Numbered from the stretch's first letter, positions 26,571 to 34,952 are shown. The stretch: DNA of 39,342 nt from Palleniella muris (GCF_004792655.1 NZ_SRZC01000030.1:1-39342); one strand, 5' to 3'. Notes: generated by a model from the sequence alone, not told the origin. Translations and numbers: made by a program.

Positions 26571-28139
26571 ATGACAGACACATTGATTAACTTTGACATC
26601 GCCGCGGTAGATTGGGCAAGGGCGCAGTTTGCACTCACAGCAATCTACCATTGGCTCTTTGTACCGCTGACCCTCGGACTGGCAGTCATCATGGGCATAG
26701 CGGAGACACTCTATTATGTCAAGAAAGACGAGTTTTGGAAGGAGACGGCGAAGTTCTGGCAGCGACTCTTCGGCGTGAACTTTGCCATCGGTGTGGCGAC
26801 GGGCATAATCCTTGAGTTCCAGTTTGGCACAAACTGGAGCAACTACTCATGGTTTGTGGGCGACATCTTCGGTGCTCCGCTTGCCATTGAGGGCATTGTG
26901 GCGTTCTTCATGGAGAGCACTTTCGTTGCCGTGATGTTCTTCGGCTGGACAAAAGTCAGCCGAGGATTCCACCTTGCCTCGACATGGCTCACGGGTCTCG
27001 GCGCGACAATCTCCGCATGGTGGATTCTTGTGGCAAACGCATGGATGCAGTACCCTACGGGATGCGAGTTCAATCCTGACACGATGCGCAACGAGATGAC
27101 CTCTTTCCTGAGCGTGGCACTGTCGCCTGTCGGTGTGGACAAGTTCCTGCACACCGTCACTTCGGCATGGATTATCGGTGCGCTGTTCGTGACTGCGGTC
27201 AGCGGATGGTACTTGCTGAAGAAGCGTCATGAGCGTCTCGCCGTCGAAAGCATCAAGATTTCTTCCGCCGTGGGACTTGTTGCGACATTGCTTGCTGTCC
27301 ATACGGGCGACACATCGGCATATATGGTTTCGAAGGTGCAGCCTATGAAGCTCGCTGCCATGGAGGCTCTCTATGACGGAGGGACGGCACAACCGCTCAC
27401 TGTAATGGCTCTCGTCAACCCGTTCTCACAGCCTGATTATGCGAAAGGTGAAGAGCCAAAGATGAAAATCGCCGTACCGAAAATGCTGTCACTGCTTGCC
27501 ACACGTGACATGAACGGCTATGTGCCGGGAGTCAACGATATCCTCAACGGCGGATACACCATGCCTGACGGCACAACAGCGTTAAGCGCGGAGGAGAAAA
27601 TGGAGCGTGGAAGGAAGGCTATCGGTGACCTTAAGGAATACAGGACGCTCATGGCAAAAGACGCAAATGCGGCAAACAGTCCAAAAGCGGAAGAGCTCCG
27701 CAAGTCTCTGAAAGAGAACATGCCGTACTTCGGTTACGGCTTTGTGAAGGAGCGTTCACAGCTTGTGCCATTCATCCCAGTATGCTTCTACGCGTTCCGT
27801 GCGATGGTAGGGCTCGGCACATTGTTCATTGCGTTCTTCGCAATCATCATGTTCCTTGCCTACAAGAAGGACTTGAAGAAGTTCCGCTGGCTGCTTTGGA
27901 CAGCTGTCGGGCTGCTTCCGCTCGGCTACATAGCAAGCGAGGCGGGCTGGATAGTCGCCGAAATGGGCAGACAGCCGTGGACCATTCAGGACATGCTGCC
28001 TACATGGGCAGGTGTCAGTGCAGTGGGAAGCGGCAGCGTTATGCTGACATTCTTCATCTTCCTCGCACTCTTCACTACCCTTTTGGCTGTGGAAATAAAC
28101 ATCATGCTGAAACAAATAAAGAAAGGACCTGAACTATGA
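26571..28139 (+). CDS. cydA: Cytochrome bd ubiquinol/menaquinol oxidase subunit I
   Basis: CydA binds the three hemes and the quinol and reduces oxygen to water with high affinity at the cytoplasmic membrane. His27 (YHWLFVPLTLG) fits the heme b595 ligand. His194 (FLHTVTSAW) and Met412 (FRAMVGLG) fit the two heme b558 ligands. GRQPW appears at about 466-470. Residues about 265-390 form a long hydrophilic Q-loop, giving a total of 522 residues. It follows DUF4492 by 66 bp and overlaps cydB by 4 bp. Confidence 0.96.
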   Translation: MTDTLINFDIAAVDWARAQFALTAIYHWLFVPLTLGLAVIMGIAETLYYVKKDEFWKETAKFWQRLFGVNFAIGVATGIILEFQFGTNWSNYSWFVGDIFGAPLAIEGIVAFFMESTFVAVMFFGWTKVSRGFHLASTWLTGLGATISAWWILVANAWMQYPTGCEFNPDTMRNEMTSFLSVALSPVGVDKFLHTVTSAWIIGALFVTAVSGWYLLKKRHERLAVESIKISSAVGLVATLLAVHTGDTSAYMVSKVQPMKLAAMEALYDGGTAQPLTVMALVNPFSQPDYAKGEEPKMKIAVPKMLSLLATRDMNGYVPGVNDILNGGYTMPDGTTALSAEEKMERGRKAIGDLKEYRTLMAKDANAANSPKAEELRKSLKENMPYFGYGFVKERSQLVPFIPVCFYAFRAMVGLGTLFIAFFAIIMFLAYKKDLKKFRWLLWTAVGLLPLGYIASEAGWIVAEMGRQPWTIQDMLPTWAGVSAVGSGSVMLTFFIFLALFTTLLAVEINIMLKQIKKGPEL

Positions 28140-29278
28140 CATACGCTTTTCTGCAACACTATTGGTGGTTTCTCGTATCACTCCTCGGTGCGCTCCTTGT
28201 ATTCCTGATGTTCGTGCAGGGAGCTAATGCGTTGCTCTTCTCCCTCGGCCGCAACGAAAAGGAAAGGGCGTTGCTCGTCAACTCCACTGGACGAAAATGG
28301 GAATTCACGTTCACTACACTTGTCACCTTTGGCGGAGCGTTCTTCGCATCGTTCCCGCTGTTCTACAGCACAAGTTTCGGCGGTGCCTACTGGCTATGGA
28401 TGATTATCCTTTTCTCATTCGTTGTGCAGGCGGTGAGCTATGAGTTTCAGAACAAGCTCGGCAACTTTCTTGGTGCAAGGACATTCCAGATATGCCTTGT
28501 TATTAACGGCATTGTCGGCCCTTTGCTCCTCGGCGGTGCAGTGGCGACATTCTTCAACGGCTCTAATTTCATTGTGGAGAAGAACAACATCATCAGCGAG
28601 TTCTCGCCTGTAATCAGTTCTTGGGCGAATGCAAGCCACGGACTTGATGCGCTGCTTGACATCTGGAATCTCGTGCTCGGCGGTGCCGTGGCTTTACTGG
28701 CACAATGCCTTGGCATATTATACATTATGAACAATATAGCCGACGAAAACATACGATGCCGCGCAAGTGTAAGGCTTGTCGGCACTTCCGCATTGTTTGT
28801 TGTGCTGTTTGTAGCCTTTCTCGTCCATTTATTGCTTAAAGACGGATATGCCGTAAATGCGGAAAGCGGCATAATCTTCATGGAACCGCTGAAATATCTG
28901 CACAACCTCATGGACATGTGGTATCTTGCAGCATTGCTCTTTGTCGGCGTGGCGCTTGTACTTTATGGCATAGGACGCACAATTGCCAGCAAGACATACA
29001 TCTACGGTATATGGCCCGCCGGCATTGGCACTGTACTCACAGTACTCGCATTAATGCTTGTTGCAGGCTGGAACGATACGGCGTACTATCCTTCCAATGC
29101 TGACTTGCAGAGCTCTTTGACCATAACGAACAGCTGCAGCAGTGAGTTCACGCTACGGACAATGGCGATTGTAAGCCTGCTTGTCCCGTTTGTCCTGGCA
29201 TATATCATATACGCATGGCGCAAGATTGACAGCAAAGAGATAACACATGAAGAGATTGAGACTGAGGAAGCATATTGA
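28136..29278 (+). CDS. cydB: Cytochrome bd oxidase subunit II
   Basis: A 380-residue protein with eight or nine membrane segments. The N-terminus (YWWFLVSLLGALLVFLMFVQGANALLFSLG) and the region WLWMIILFSFVVQAVSYEFQNKLGNFLGARTFQ match the CydB family. CydB stabilises CydA and completes the oxidase. Its ATG shares bases with the cydA stop (ATGA), so translation is coupled. A strong terminator follows within 10 bp. Confidence 0.95.
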   Translation: MTYAFLQHYWWFLVSLLGALLVFLMFVQGANALLFSLGRNEKERALLVNSTGRKWEFTFTTLVTFGGAFFASFPLFYSTSFGGAYWLWMIILFSFVVQAVSYEFQNKLGNFLGARTFQICLVINGIVGPLLLGGAVATFFNGSNFIVEKNNIISEFSPVISSWANASHGLDALLDIWNLVLGGAVALLAQCLGILYIMNNIADENIRCRASVRLVGTSALFVVLFVAFLVHLLLKDGYAVNAESGIIFMEPLKYLHNLMDMWYLAALLFVGVALVLYGIGRTIASKTYIYGIWPAGIGTVLTVLALMLVAGWNDTAYYPSNADLQSSLTITNSCSSEFTLRTMAIVSLLVPFVLAYIIYAWRKIDSKEITHEEIETEEAY

Positions 29279-29285
29279 TTTCTCT

Positions 29286-29331
29286 AACAAGTAACTGTCC
29301 ATAATGAGTGTGGGAGTTACTTGTTTTTTTT
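29286..29331 (+). terminator. Terminator of the cyd operon
   Basis: AACAAGTAACT (29286-29296) pairs with AGTTACTTGTT (29315-29325), followed by a run of T to about 29331. The following stretch up to the insertion sequence (29332-29469) shows no gene. Confidence 0.85.
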
Positions 29332-29508
29332 ATTCCACAAGATTTCGTCCGGATAGTGGCGAATGACAGTTCCGAAATTCGGGAGTACAGGAGAATACAT
29401 TTGTGCAATCCTTTGCGCAGAAATAATGCGAAAATAATGCGCATAATGTTTGTTTTTGAATAAAAAAAAACGTGAGTTCGATGTAAGAAAGTAGCTCAAA
29501 AAGTTGTA

Positions 29509-29572
29509 GGAGTGGAATATTCTTTGTACCTTTATAAATGAAACTCAAAAAGTTACAATTAACATCCACTCC
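29509..29572. repeat. Hairpin around the transposase start region
   Basis: GGAGTGGA (29509-29516) is the exact inverse of TCCACTCC (29565-29572), which ends two bases before the transposase ATG at 29575. In RNA read in from outside the element, the stem would sit against the start codon. A transcript starting inside the element would lack the left arm. Confidence 0.5.
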
Positions 29573-29574
29573 CA

Positions 29575-30474
29575 ATGACAACTGCAAATTTAATAGAAAT
29601 TTTCTGTATTCTCGACGAATTCTGCAAATATTTTGCTCCTGAGCTGAAAAAACACACATTAGTTGCCCCTGACAAGCGTCACCGCAACCGTCCAAGCCGT
29701 ATGTCCGACAGTGGGATGATGACCATCCTCGTGCTGTTCCACACCCATCGTTTCCGGGACCTCAAGTCGTTCTACATAGGCTATGTGTGCCAGCACATGC
29801 ACAGGGAGTTTCCACATACCCTCTCGTATAACCGCTTCGTGGAGCGTCAGGCACAGGTGGGGCTTCATCTGCTGCTGTTCCTTCAGACCTGTGCCCTTGG
29901 CAAGTGTACGGGCATCTCCATCATCGACTCCACGCCGCTTGTGTCGTGTCATATCAAGCGTATGCACATGCACAGGACGATGAAAGGCTGGGCAGCCAAG
30001 GGCAAGTGTACGATGGGATGGTTCTATGGATTCAAGTTGCATCTGGTCATCAACGACAGAGGCGAGATTATACAGTGGCTGCTTACGCCGGGCAACGTGG
30101 ACGACCGGGCACCACTAAAAGACAAGCACTTCACGGAAAGGCTTTTCGGAAAGCTCTTTGCAGACAGGGGATATATCAGCCAAAGCCTCTTTGAGAGCCT
30201 GTTCGTGGACGACATACACCTGGTCACGAAAATCAAGAAGAACATGAAGAACTCGCTGATGAACCTGCATGACAAGCTGATGCTCAGGAAGAGGGCTGTC
30301 ATTGAAACCGTCAACGATGAATTGAAGAATGTGTGTCAGATTGAGCATACAAGGCATCGCTCCATTGACAACTTTGCTACCAATCTTCTTGCGGGAATTA
30401 TTGCATACAACCTGCTGCCTAAGAACCCGTCTATGAACATTGAAATCATTGACAAAAGCAGACTTATTGCATAA
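29575..30474 (+). CDS. IS982-family transposase
   Basis: A 299-residue DDE transposase. The N-terminal part (LVAPDKRHRNRPSRMSDSGMMTILVLFH) and the catalytic blocks are those of the IS982 family: SIIDSTPL (first Asp), FADRGYIS (second Asp) and KRAVIETVNDELKN (Glu), with RHRSIDNFATNLLAGIIAYN after it. All three acidic positions are present and the frame is uninterrupted, so the enzyme may be active. The inverted repeats lie about 105 bp upstream and directly after the stop codon. Confidence 0.93.
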   Translation: MTTANLIEIFCILDEFCKYFAPELKKHTLVAPDKRHRNRPSRMSDSGMMTILVLFHTHRFRDLKSFYIGYVCQHMHREFPHTLSYNRFVERQAQVGLHLLLFLQTCALGKCTGISIIDSTPLVSCHIKRMHMHRTMKGWAAKGKCTMGWFYGFKLHLVINDRGEIIQWLLTPGNVDDRAPLKDKHFTERLFGKLFADRGYISQSLFESLFVDDIHLVTKIKKNMKNSLMNLHDKLMLRKRAVIETVNDELKNVCQIEHTRHRSIDNFATNLLAGIIAYNLLPKNPSMNIEIIDKSRLIA

Positions 30475-30570
30475 GGCTTAGGTCGAACTCAGGTTAAAAA
30501 ATATTGCAACTCACAATAGTTTAAAGAACTTCGAAGTGTACATGACTACATCTGTTATATTTCATGGAGA

Positions 30571-31155
30571 TTAATAATTAAATTTTCGTTTATACATTGT
30601 ACCGTCTTTGAAAGAGTATTGTATAAGCCCATATTCTTTGCTCCACACAAAAGACAGAACAGGATTCGTCTGTTTATTATGTTTACCTAATCTCGAATTG
30701 TTTTCATTGATTATTACACAGTCTGCTACAGTTTCTACATGTGACACACAAAAAGAATAATCTTGAGATTTCAGATTGTAAGCAAAACGATGATCAAAAT
30801 GTGCAGAGAACCATAATGATTCTCCATTATTTCGTTTTTCAATTCCCAACCATCCATCAAAATAATCTTGGTTATGGCGAACGATATACTTAATATCCGC
30901 CCCGGCAAGATAGTCCGTCATAGAATTTGGATATGTGTTTATAGGATTTATCGAATTGTATATATCAATACTTGTGATAACAACGGTATCCTGTTCTCCT
31001 TCGTCTGATTCAAATATCATTGCCTCCCCAACTTTTCTGTTCGTTGCCCATTGCAAATCATCTTCAGTCATGTGAGTTATCTTATGGAATACACATGACA
31101 TATAAAAAACTACTATTATTGGGACATATTTAAGATATTTACAAAAAGGTCTCAT
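30571..31155 (-). CDS. Putative lipoprotein, probable immunity protein (copy A)
   Basis: A 194-residue protein with one N-terminal hydrophobic segment ending in a lipobox-like Cys (YVPIIVVFYMSC, Cys21), then a soluble domain with no named family that I recognise. It begins 2 nt after the stop of the 77-codon frame, the arrangement of a toxin tail followed by its immunity gene. It is nearly identical to the protein at 38516-39100 (three substitutions) and clearly related to the one at 37850-38437 (shared KITHM, NGE, NPI.SF.WSK and QYSFKDGT.Y.RK). The immunity role is inferred from position and paralogy. Confidence 0.65.
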   Translation of the reverse strand: MRPFCKYLKYVPIIVVFYMSCVFHKITHMTEDDLQWATNRKVGEAMIFESDEGEQDTVVITSIDIYNSINPINTYPNSMTDYLAGADIKYIVRHNQDYFDGWLGIEKRNNGESLWFSAHFDHRFAYNLKSQDYSFCVSHVETVADCVIINENNSRLGKHNKQTNPVLSFVWSKEYGLIQYSFKDGTMYKRKFNY

Positions 31156-31157
31156 GT

Positions 31158-31391
31158 TTATTGCAATTTTGTTTTTAAGAAATTATCAATGCCATGATTC
31201 GGACCGAATCCAGTTGGCACGCCGATTGTTATTACTGGTAAGATTAACCCAACTTTCTCCTGAGCGTTATTAAGAATATCTCCACCTACTCGGAAATCTC
31301 CTAAACCAATTTTAGAGCCAATAGTCCGGTAATTTTTAACTTTAGGTTTATACATGAGTTCCTCATTTCGGATTGTTGCTTTACTGACCAC
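31158..31391 (-). pseudogene. Toxin-tail-like fragment, copy A
   Basis: A 77-codon frame whose first possible start is a GTG at 31391, two codons after an in-frame TAA. The product (ending GFGPNHGIDNFLKTKLQ) lacks a signal peptide and membrane segments and is not a family I know. Its position directly before a small lipoprotein gene, and the same arrangement at the other end of the array, suggest the C-terminal end of a polymorphic toxin left without its body. It could instead be a small independent protein. Confidence 0.45.
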
Positions 31392-31415
31392 CGCAGATTA
31401 ATATTGTTGACCAAA

Positions 31416-31997
31416 TCAATTAATATTTTCATTACTTTCTGGAGTCGGAACCAGAAAAACTTTTCTTGTGCTCCCTATCTTTACGGTCCTGAGTTCACCA
31501 ATCATATCACGATAATTTGAAGGTGTTCCGAATTTTTGTATTGTCGGCAAGCGCTTCAGATCGTCCGGCATAAAATAATTATAGTACTTGGACAACGTCA
31601 TTATTTCATGAAGAGTTTCCTGGGAGATGTCTACCATATATCCGCCTTTATCTATTGCCTCCGAGAACTCACTGAAACACACGGCTAATGTATCACATTT
31701 CATAAAAATACGGGCTGCCCAAATATCTTTTTTCATAACTCTACGAGCTGACAGCCTTGCTTTTAATGCATAGAATTGGCTGCGAGGAATTTCTACGGTA
31801 TCTGTCGGCCTTCTATTGCCGGCAGTCTCTCTCATATAGTCATAAGTGACATAATAGGAAAAAGTTGCCCTATTTTTGTAATATGTAACAACAATGGAGT
31901 CGCTATATTTCTTTTTGTTTCCTATCATGCCGCCACATGAAATCAGTGTCATGCACAATAATAAAAAAGCACAGGAATTAATTGTGTTTAGTTTCAT
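31416..31997 (-). CDS. Putative immunity lipoprotein, zincin-tail-linked family, member 1
   Basis: A 193-residue lipoprotein (signal peptide with lipobox LISCG, Cys about 21). It is a clear paralogue of the protein at 32081-32656: shared YSDSIVVTY, PTDT.E, FYALK..L, L.VCF, TLHEI.TLS.YYNYF.P.DL, TIQKFG.PS and RKVFLVP.PE. It is also related more distantly to 33058-33612. Each of the three follows a tail of the same zincin toxin. For this one the tail (31978-32067) overlaps its start. No Pfam name is recognised, and the immunity role is inferred. Confidence 0.7.
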   Translation of the reverse strand: MKLNTINSCAFLLLCMTLISCGGMIGNKKKYSDSIVVTYYKNRATFSYYVTYDYMRETAGNRRPTDTVEIPRSQFYALKARLSARRVMKKDIWAARIFMKCDTLAVCFSEFSEAIDKGGYMVDISQETLHEIMTLSKYYNYFMPDDLKRLPTIQKFGTPSNYRDMIGELRTVKIGSTRKVFLVPTPESNENIN

Positions 31998-32067
31998 TTT
32001 TATAACTTTTTATTGATGCTGGAACAACAGTGCCGTATATCTTACTATAATGGCTGGAAATTTGCAA
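31978..32067 (-). pseudogene. Remnant of a zincin toxin C-terminus, copy 1
   Basis: About 30 codons are open between stops and read HYSKIYGTVVPASIK, which aligns with HYGKTYDTTDPTSTK of the fragment at 32653-32898. The metal-binding core is missing. The frame runs 20 bp into the following lipoprotein gene, as expected if the intact toxin gene overlapped its immunity gene. Confidence 0.55.
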
Positions 32068-32080
32068 TAGTTACTTATAA

Positions 32081-32656
32081 CTATGGCCTTTCATCATTCT
32101 CTGGAACCGGAACCAGAAAAACTTTTCTTAGAGGCATCAACTTAAACCCCATATATGGAGTAAAATGATACTCAGAAGGTATGCCGAACTTTTGTATTGT
32201 CGCCATATATTCCAAGTCTTCCGGTAAAAAATAATTATAGTACCGGGACAATGTCAGTATTTCATGAAGAACATCCATAGATATGTTCACAACACATTCG
32301 TCCTTATTAACAACCACCGCATCGTCATTGAAGCACACTGACAATGTATCCCATTTCATAGAAATAGGAAAATACGTGACATAGTCTTTCCTCTCTCCTA
32401 TGTCCGTCAATTTACTTTTTAATGCATAGAACTTACGTGAGGACATTTCTATGGTATCCGTTGGTTCCTTACGACTGGCAATTCTGCTCATACGTTCATA
32501 ATCAAGATTGCAATCATCACAAAGAGTAAGCCCTTGGTGATATGTCACCACAATGGAATCACTATACTCCTTTTTACTTTCAGTCATACCGTTACATGAA
32601 ACCAGTGTCATACATAATAATGTAAACACAAAAAAACGATTGGTCTTTTTTCTCAT
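32081..32656 (-). CDS. Putative immunity lipoprotein, zincin-tail-linked family, member 2
   Basis: A 191-residue lipoprotein (FVFTLLCMTLVSCNG, lipobox Cys about 21). Its ATG overlaps the TGA of the zincin fragment upstream (ATGA, 32653-32656), so it was translationally coupled to that toxin. This is the best-preserved toxin-tail/lipoprotein pair in the array and the main reason to call the family immunity proteins. A lipid-anchored periplasmic location would suit defence against a toxin delivered to the periplasm. That part is inference. Confidence 0.72.
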   Translation of the reverse strand: MRKKTNRFFVFTLLCMTLVSCNGMTESKKEYSDSIVVTYHQGLTLCDDCNLDYERMSRIASRKEPTDTIEMSSRKFYALKSKLTDIGERKDYVTYFPISMKWDTLSVCFNDDAVVVNKDECVVNISMDVLHEILTLSRYYNYFLPEDLEYMATIQKFGIPSEYHFTPYMGFKLMPLRKVFLVPVPENDERP

Positions 32657-32898
32657 TTTATTAACTTTTTAGTTGATGTCGGATCCGTTGTGTCGTATGT
32701 CTTGCCATAATGGCTGTAGCGTACGGATTCCTTGTTTAGCCGTGCGGTCTTTACCTCTGAGCCATTGATGACGCGTCGCTCTTCCTCATTATCATAATCT
32801 GCAATAACTTTGCCCTTACGGGCACGATGAGTTGATAGTTCCTTCCAATGATTAACGGCATGGTCAAACTCATGCTCAAAGCGGGTTGCAGATGATGG
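32653..32898 (-). pseudogene. Truncated zincin metallopeptidase toxin tip
   Basis: After a TGA at 32901-32899, an 81-codon frame reads SATRFEHEFDHAVN, containing the zinc-binding HExxH (HEFDH, His-Glu at 32874-32869). DNEEERRVINGSEVKTA and HYGKTYDTTDP follow. The HExxHA helix followed some 25 residues later by EE-R-VI-G resembles effector zincins found at the C-termini of Rhs-type toxins (M91-like). No start codon or delivery domain is present. A different frame (32751-32978) is open upstream, but its product does not look like the missing N-terminal part, so I regard this as a displaced, broken tip. Confidence 0.65.
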
Positions 32899-33057
32899 TC
32901 ACTGAGGCAGAAATGGTAGACTGGTTTCTTATTTGTGAAAGTGACATGTCCGCCGTTATATTGTCTGTTTCTTGTCATTATATGTCTTCTTTCTTTTGAC
33001 TTCAGACTTTCGCCATATTTCCGCCTATTCTTGTGCGTGGAAAATCTGCCAGACTAT

Positions 33058-33612
33058 TCAATCCGTTTTCACTTTGAACAGAACTTTTACATATCGTTTG
33101 CGTTTCAAATGCTTTGGAAAAGATTGTTTATTATCTAAATTCATATTATCATACAAATATTTATAATCTTTCGGCATTCCATATTTCTTGATATAATTAT
33201 CATATTCCAAGTAATCCTGTGGTATGTGATTATAATATCCTGATTTACATTTTATCTGATATACTATCCATGCATCATAGTCCGTCATATTATTTCCATT
33301 CATATCGCAAAGACAGTCTAAATCTCCAACACACAATTCCAAGGAACCGTGTTGAATGTACATTCTTGAATCACATCCCGTTTTAGAAGTTCGAGGAGAG
33401 TTCATAAGTTCAACAATCCGTTCAAAGTCATTCTTTGTTATGTAAATTAAAGTGTCGTTTTGTATTTTCCCATGATGCTTTTTCATATCCTCACAACTTA
33501 TTGCGGTCGATGTTTCTATACATCCTGTTAAGTATGATACGGCTATGACATCATTCATGTTTGTACATGAACTGACAAATAAAATCATCAGTATACTCGT
33601 GATACATTTCAT
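33058..33612 (-). CDS. Putative immunity lipoprotein, zincin-tail-linked family, member 3 (divergent)
   Basis: A 184-residue lipoprotein with lipobox FVSSC (Cys about 16). It shares with members 1 and 2 the block YYN.....DYLEYDNYIKKYGMPKDY, corresponding to YYNYF.P.DL....TIQKFG.PS.Y, so it is a distant paralogue. A tail of the same zincin toxin family (33618-33740) ends 5 nt before its ATG. The region 32979-33057 downstream holds nothing I can support. Confidence 0.65.
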   Translation of the reverse strand: MKCITSILMILFVSSCTNMNDVIAVSYLTGCIETSTAISCEDMKKHHGKIQNDTLIYITKNDFERIVELMNSPRTSKTGCDSRMYIQHGSLELCVGDLDCLCDMNGNNMTDYDAWIVYQIKCKSGYYNHIPQDYLEYDNYIKKYGMPKDYKYLYDNMNLDNKQSFPKHLKRKRYVKVLFKVKTD

Positions 33613-33617
33613 TGTTT

Positions 33618-33740
33618 CTATCGTTTTGGTTTTACTGAAATTGGACTTATGGTATCATATACTTTCCCATCATAATCTTCTCTGACAGCCTCTCCGGCAC
33701 CCTTTGCTGTCTTGCAACATTTGTGATTGGTCAGACAAAC
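33618..33740 (-). pseudogene. Remnant of a zincin toxin C-terminus, copy 3
   Basis: The frame ending in TAG at 33618 reads KTAKGAGEAVREDYDGKVYDTISPISVK. Against the fragment at 32653-32898 (KTARLNKESVRYSHYGKTYDTTDPTSTK) it conserves KTA, E-VR, GK-YDT, P-S-K. The HExxH core is missing. The upstream end runs into the tail of the lipoprotein at 33758-34336. Confidence 0.6.
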
Positions 33741-33757
33741 AGTGGCAACCTGTAAAT

Positions 33758-34336
33758 TCAATATGGCATGAGATAATTATTACCCTGCCAGAATGTTTCC
33801 GGGAGTTTATGTACGACAACGTTTTCGTCTACAGTAAACTTTATATTACCAATCTTCTTTTCACAATAAACGGAATCTGATTTTGTTTTGATATACTCAA
33901 ATTCCATATTTGCAATGGTTTTCTTTATATCATATAAATGTCGGGCTGGCATATCATGTATTTTTAGCATTATGACGCATCTTTCCTTACCTCGCAACAT
34001 AAGAGGGTGAGGATTCTGTTTATGTATGTTCAAATTATACCCACTCAAAGATACTGAAATATATGATTTACATATAGTATCTGTAAAAACAGAATCTATA
34101 TAAACTTTGTTCATTGGGAGGCAAACAGTCTCCTCGTTAGGATTTGTCAGTGTCAATTCTAAATACATTTGCCCTGTTTTATCATCCTTAATGTTTGTGG
34201 TATCTTCAAGTCGGGTATAGCTTAACTTTGTCAATGATGCGTTTACAGGCAAAACTTCGGAATTATGATCTTTCCTGAATTGCAAATCACATCCTACAAA
34301 AGATATTACGATGAATGTGTATAATATTTTTTTCAT
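33758..34336 (-). CDS. Putative lipoprotein, tandem pair member B
   Basis: A 192-residue lipoprotein (LYTFIVISFVGC, Cys16). It is paralogous to the next gene (34362-34940): both have LTNPN or ILTNPN, LRG.E.C.I..KI.D and FTVDE or FYIDN in the same order and have identical length. The beta-rich sequence with an LTNPN motif resembles a secreted immunoglobulin-like domain, but I recognise no family. It lies 25 bp after its partner. Membership of the immunity array suggests an immunity role. Confidence 0.6.
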   Translation of the reverse strand: MKKILYTFIVISFVGCDLQFRKDHNSEVLPVNASLTKLSYTRLEDTTNIKDDKTGQMYLELTLTNPNEETVCLPMNKVYIDSVFTDTICKSYISVSLSGYNLNIHKQNPHPLMLRGKERCVIMLKIHDMPARHLYDIKKTIANMEFEYIKTKSDSVYCEKKIGNIKFTVDENVVVHKLPETFWQGNNYLMPY

Positions 34337-34361
34337 CTTATTTTCATTTTTGTGAACGTTT

Positions 34362-34940
34362 CTATCTGTACATCACAACACTATCAAAAGTGTCAGGACT
34401 TCTGTATGTGATTTCTAAAATGTTGTCTATATAAAATTTCATACAGCCCAGTCTCTCTTTGAAATATATACTGTCCGATACGTCTTTTATATACCTGAAA
34501 TCAAGGGAGGAAACAGCCTTACTTATATCTTTAAAATCTCTATATCCGGTTTCACTTATATCCTGTATTTTCACTGTTATAGAACATTGTTCTCTGCCTC
34601 TGAGAACAAGTTCGTTAGAATAAAGCTTTTCTGAATCCAATTTATATTTGTTTCGATATACTTCTATATGCGATTTATATAAAGTATCAATGTCAGCCCT
34701 GTATATGGGAAGAGCTACAGGACTGTCATTCGGATTTGTCAATATAAACTTCAGAAACACTTTTCCCATCTTATCTATTCCTGACTTTTTATTCAAAGTT
34801 GAATCTTCAAACCAAGTACAATCCACTCTTGACAGCAACGCTATTACAGGAAAAGCCACGTCATCATCTCTGTCCTTCTTTGATGTCTGGCTACACCCAT
34901 AAAAAGTAATGATAATAACGATAAAAATTATATTTTTCAT
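34362..34940 (-). CDS. Putative lipoprotein, tandem pair member A
   Basis: A 192-residue lipoprotein (IIFIVIIITFYGC, Cys16), followed by a charged linker (SKKDRDDD) and a beta-rich domain with FILTNPND and LVLRGREQCSITVKIQDI. Upstream, 12 nt before its ATG, ends a 50-residue frame that may be the tail of its former toxin. Function unknown. Immunity role inferred from the setting and from the tandem duplication. Confidence 0.6.
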   Translation of the reverse strand: MKNIIFIVIIITFYGCSQTSKKDRDDDVAFPVIALLSRVDCTWFEDSTLNKKSGIDKMGKVFLKFILTNPNDSPVALPIYRADIDTLYKSHIEVYRNKYKLDSEKLYSNELVLRGREQCSITVKIQDISETGYRDFKDISKAVSSLDFRYIKDVSDSIYFKERLGCMKFYIDNILEITYRSPDTFDSVVMYR

Positions 34941-34952
34941 TTTCTTTTTAGT

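Larger units (their letters stand above)
29470..30494 (+). mobile_element. IS982-family insertion sequence, apparently intact
   Basis: The element is 1025 bp long. Its imperfect 18-bp terminal inverted repeats are ACGTGAGTTCGATGTAAG at 29470-29487 and, inverted, ACCTGAGTTCGACCTAAG at 30494-30477 (3 mismatches). It is flanked by TAAAAAAAA (29461-29469) and TAAAAAATA (30495-30503), a possible 9-bp target duplication with one mismatch, although the AT-rich context weakens this. It separates the cyd operon from the immunity array. Confidence 0.8.
30553..31397. repeat. 845-bp duplicated block, left copy
   Basis: It is nearly identical to 38498-39342 (offset 7945). I count six single-base differences, about 99.3% identity. 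It carries a 77-codon toxin-tail-like frame and the following 194-residue lipoprotein gene. Similarity ends just beyond the 194-residue gene on the left and at the window edge for the right copy. Confidence 0.9.

Noticed and set aside
29317..29499. 60-codon leftward frame between cydB and the insertion sequence
   Set aside because: It runs across the left inverted repeat of the IS and the cyd terminator. No promoter or family support.
32751..32978. 75-codon leftward frame overlapping the zincin fragment
   Set aside because: In the overlap the other frame encodes the recognisable HExxH domain and ends coupled to the lipoprotein. This frame is probably the out-of-frame remainder of a damaged gene.
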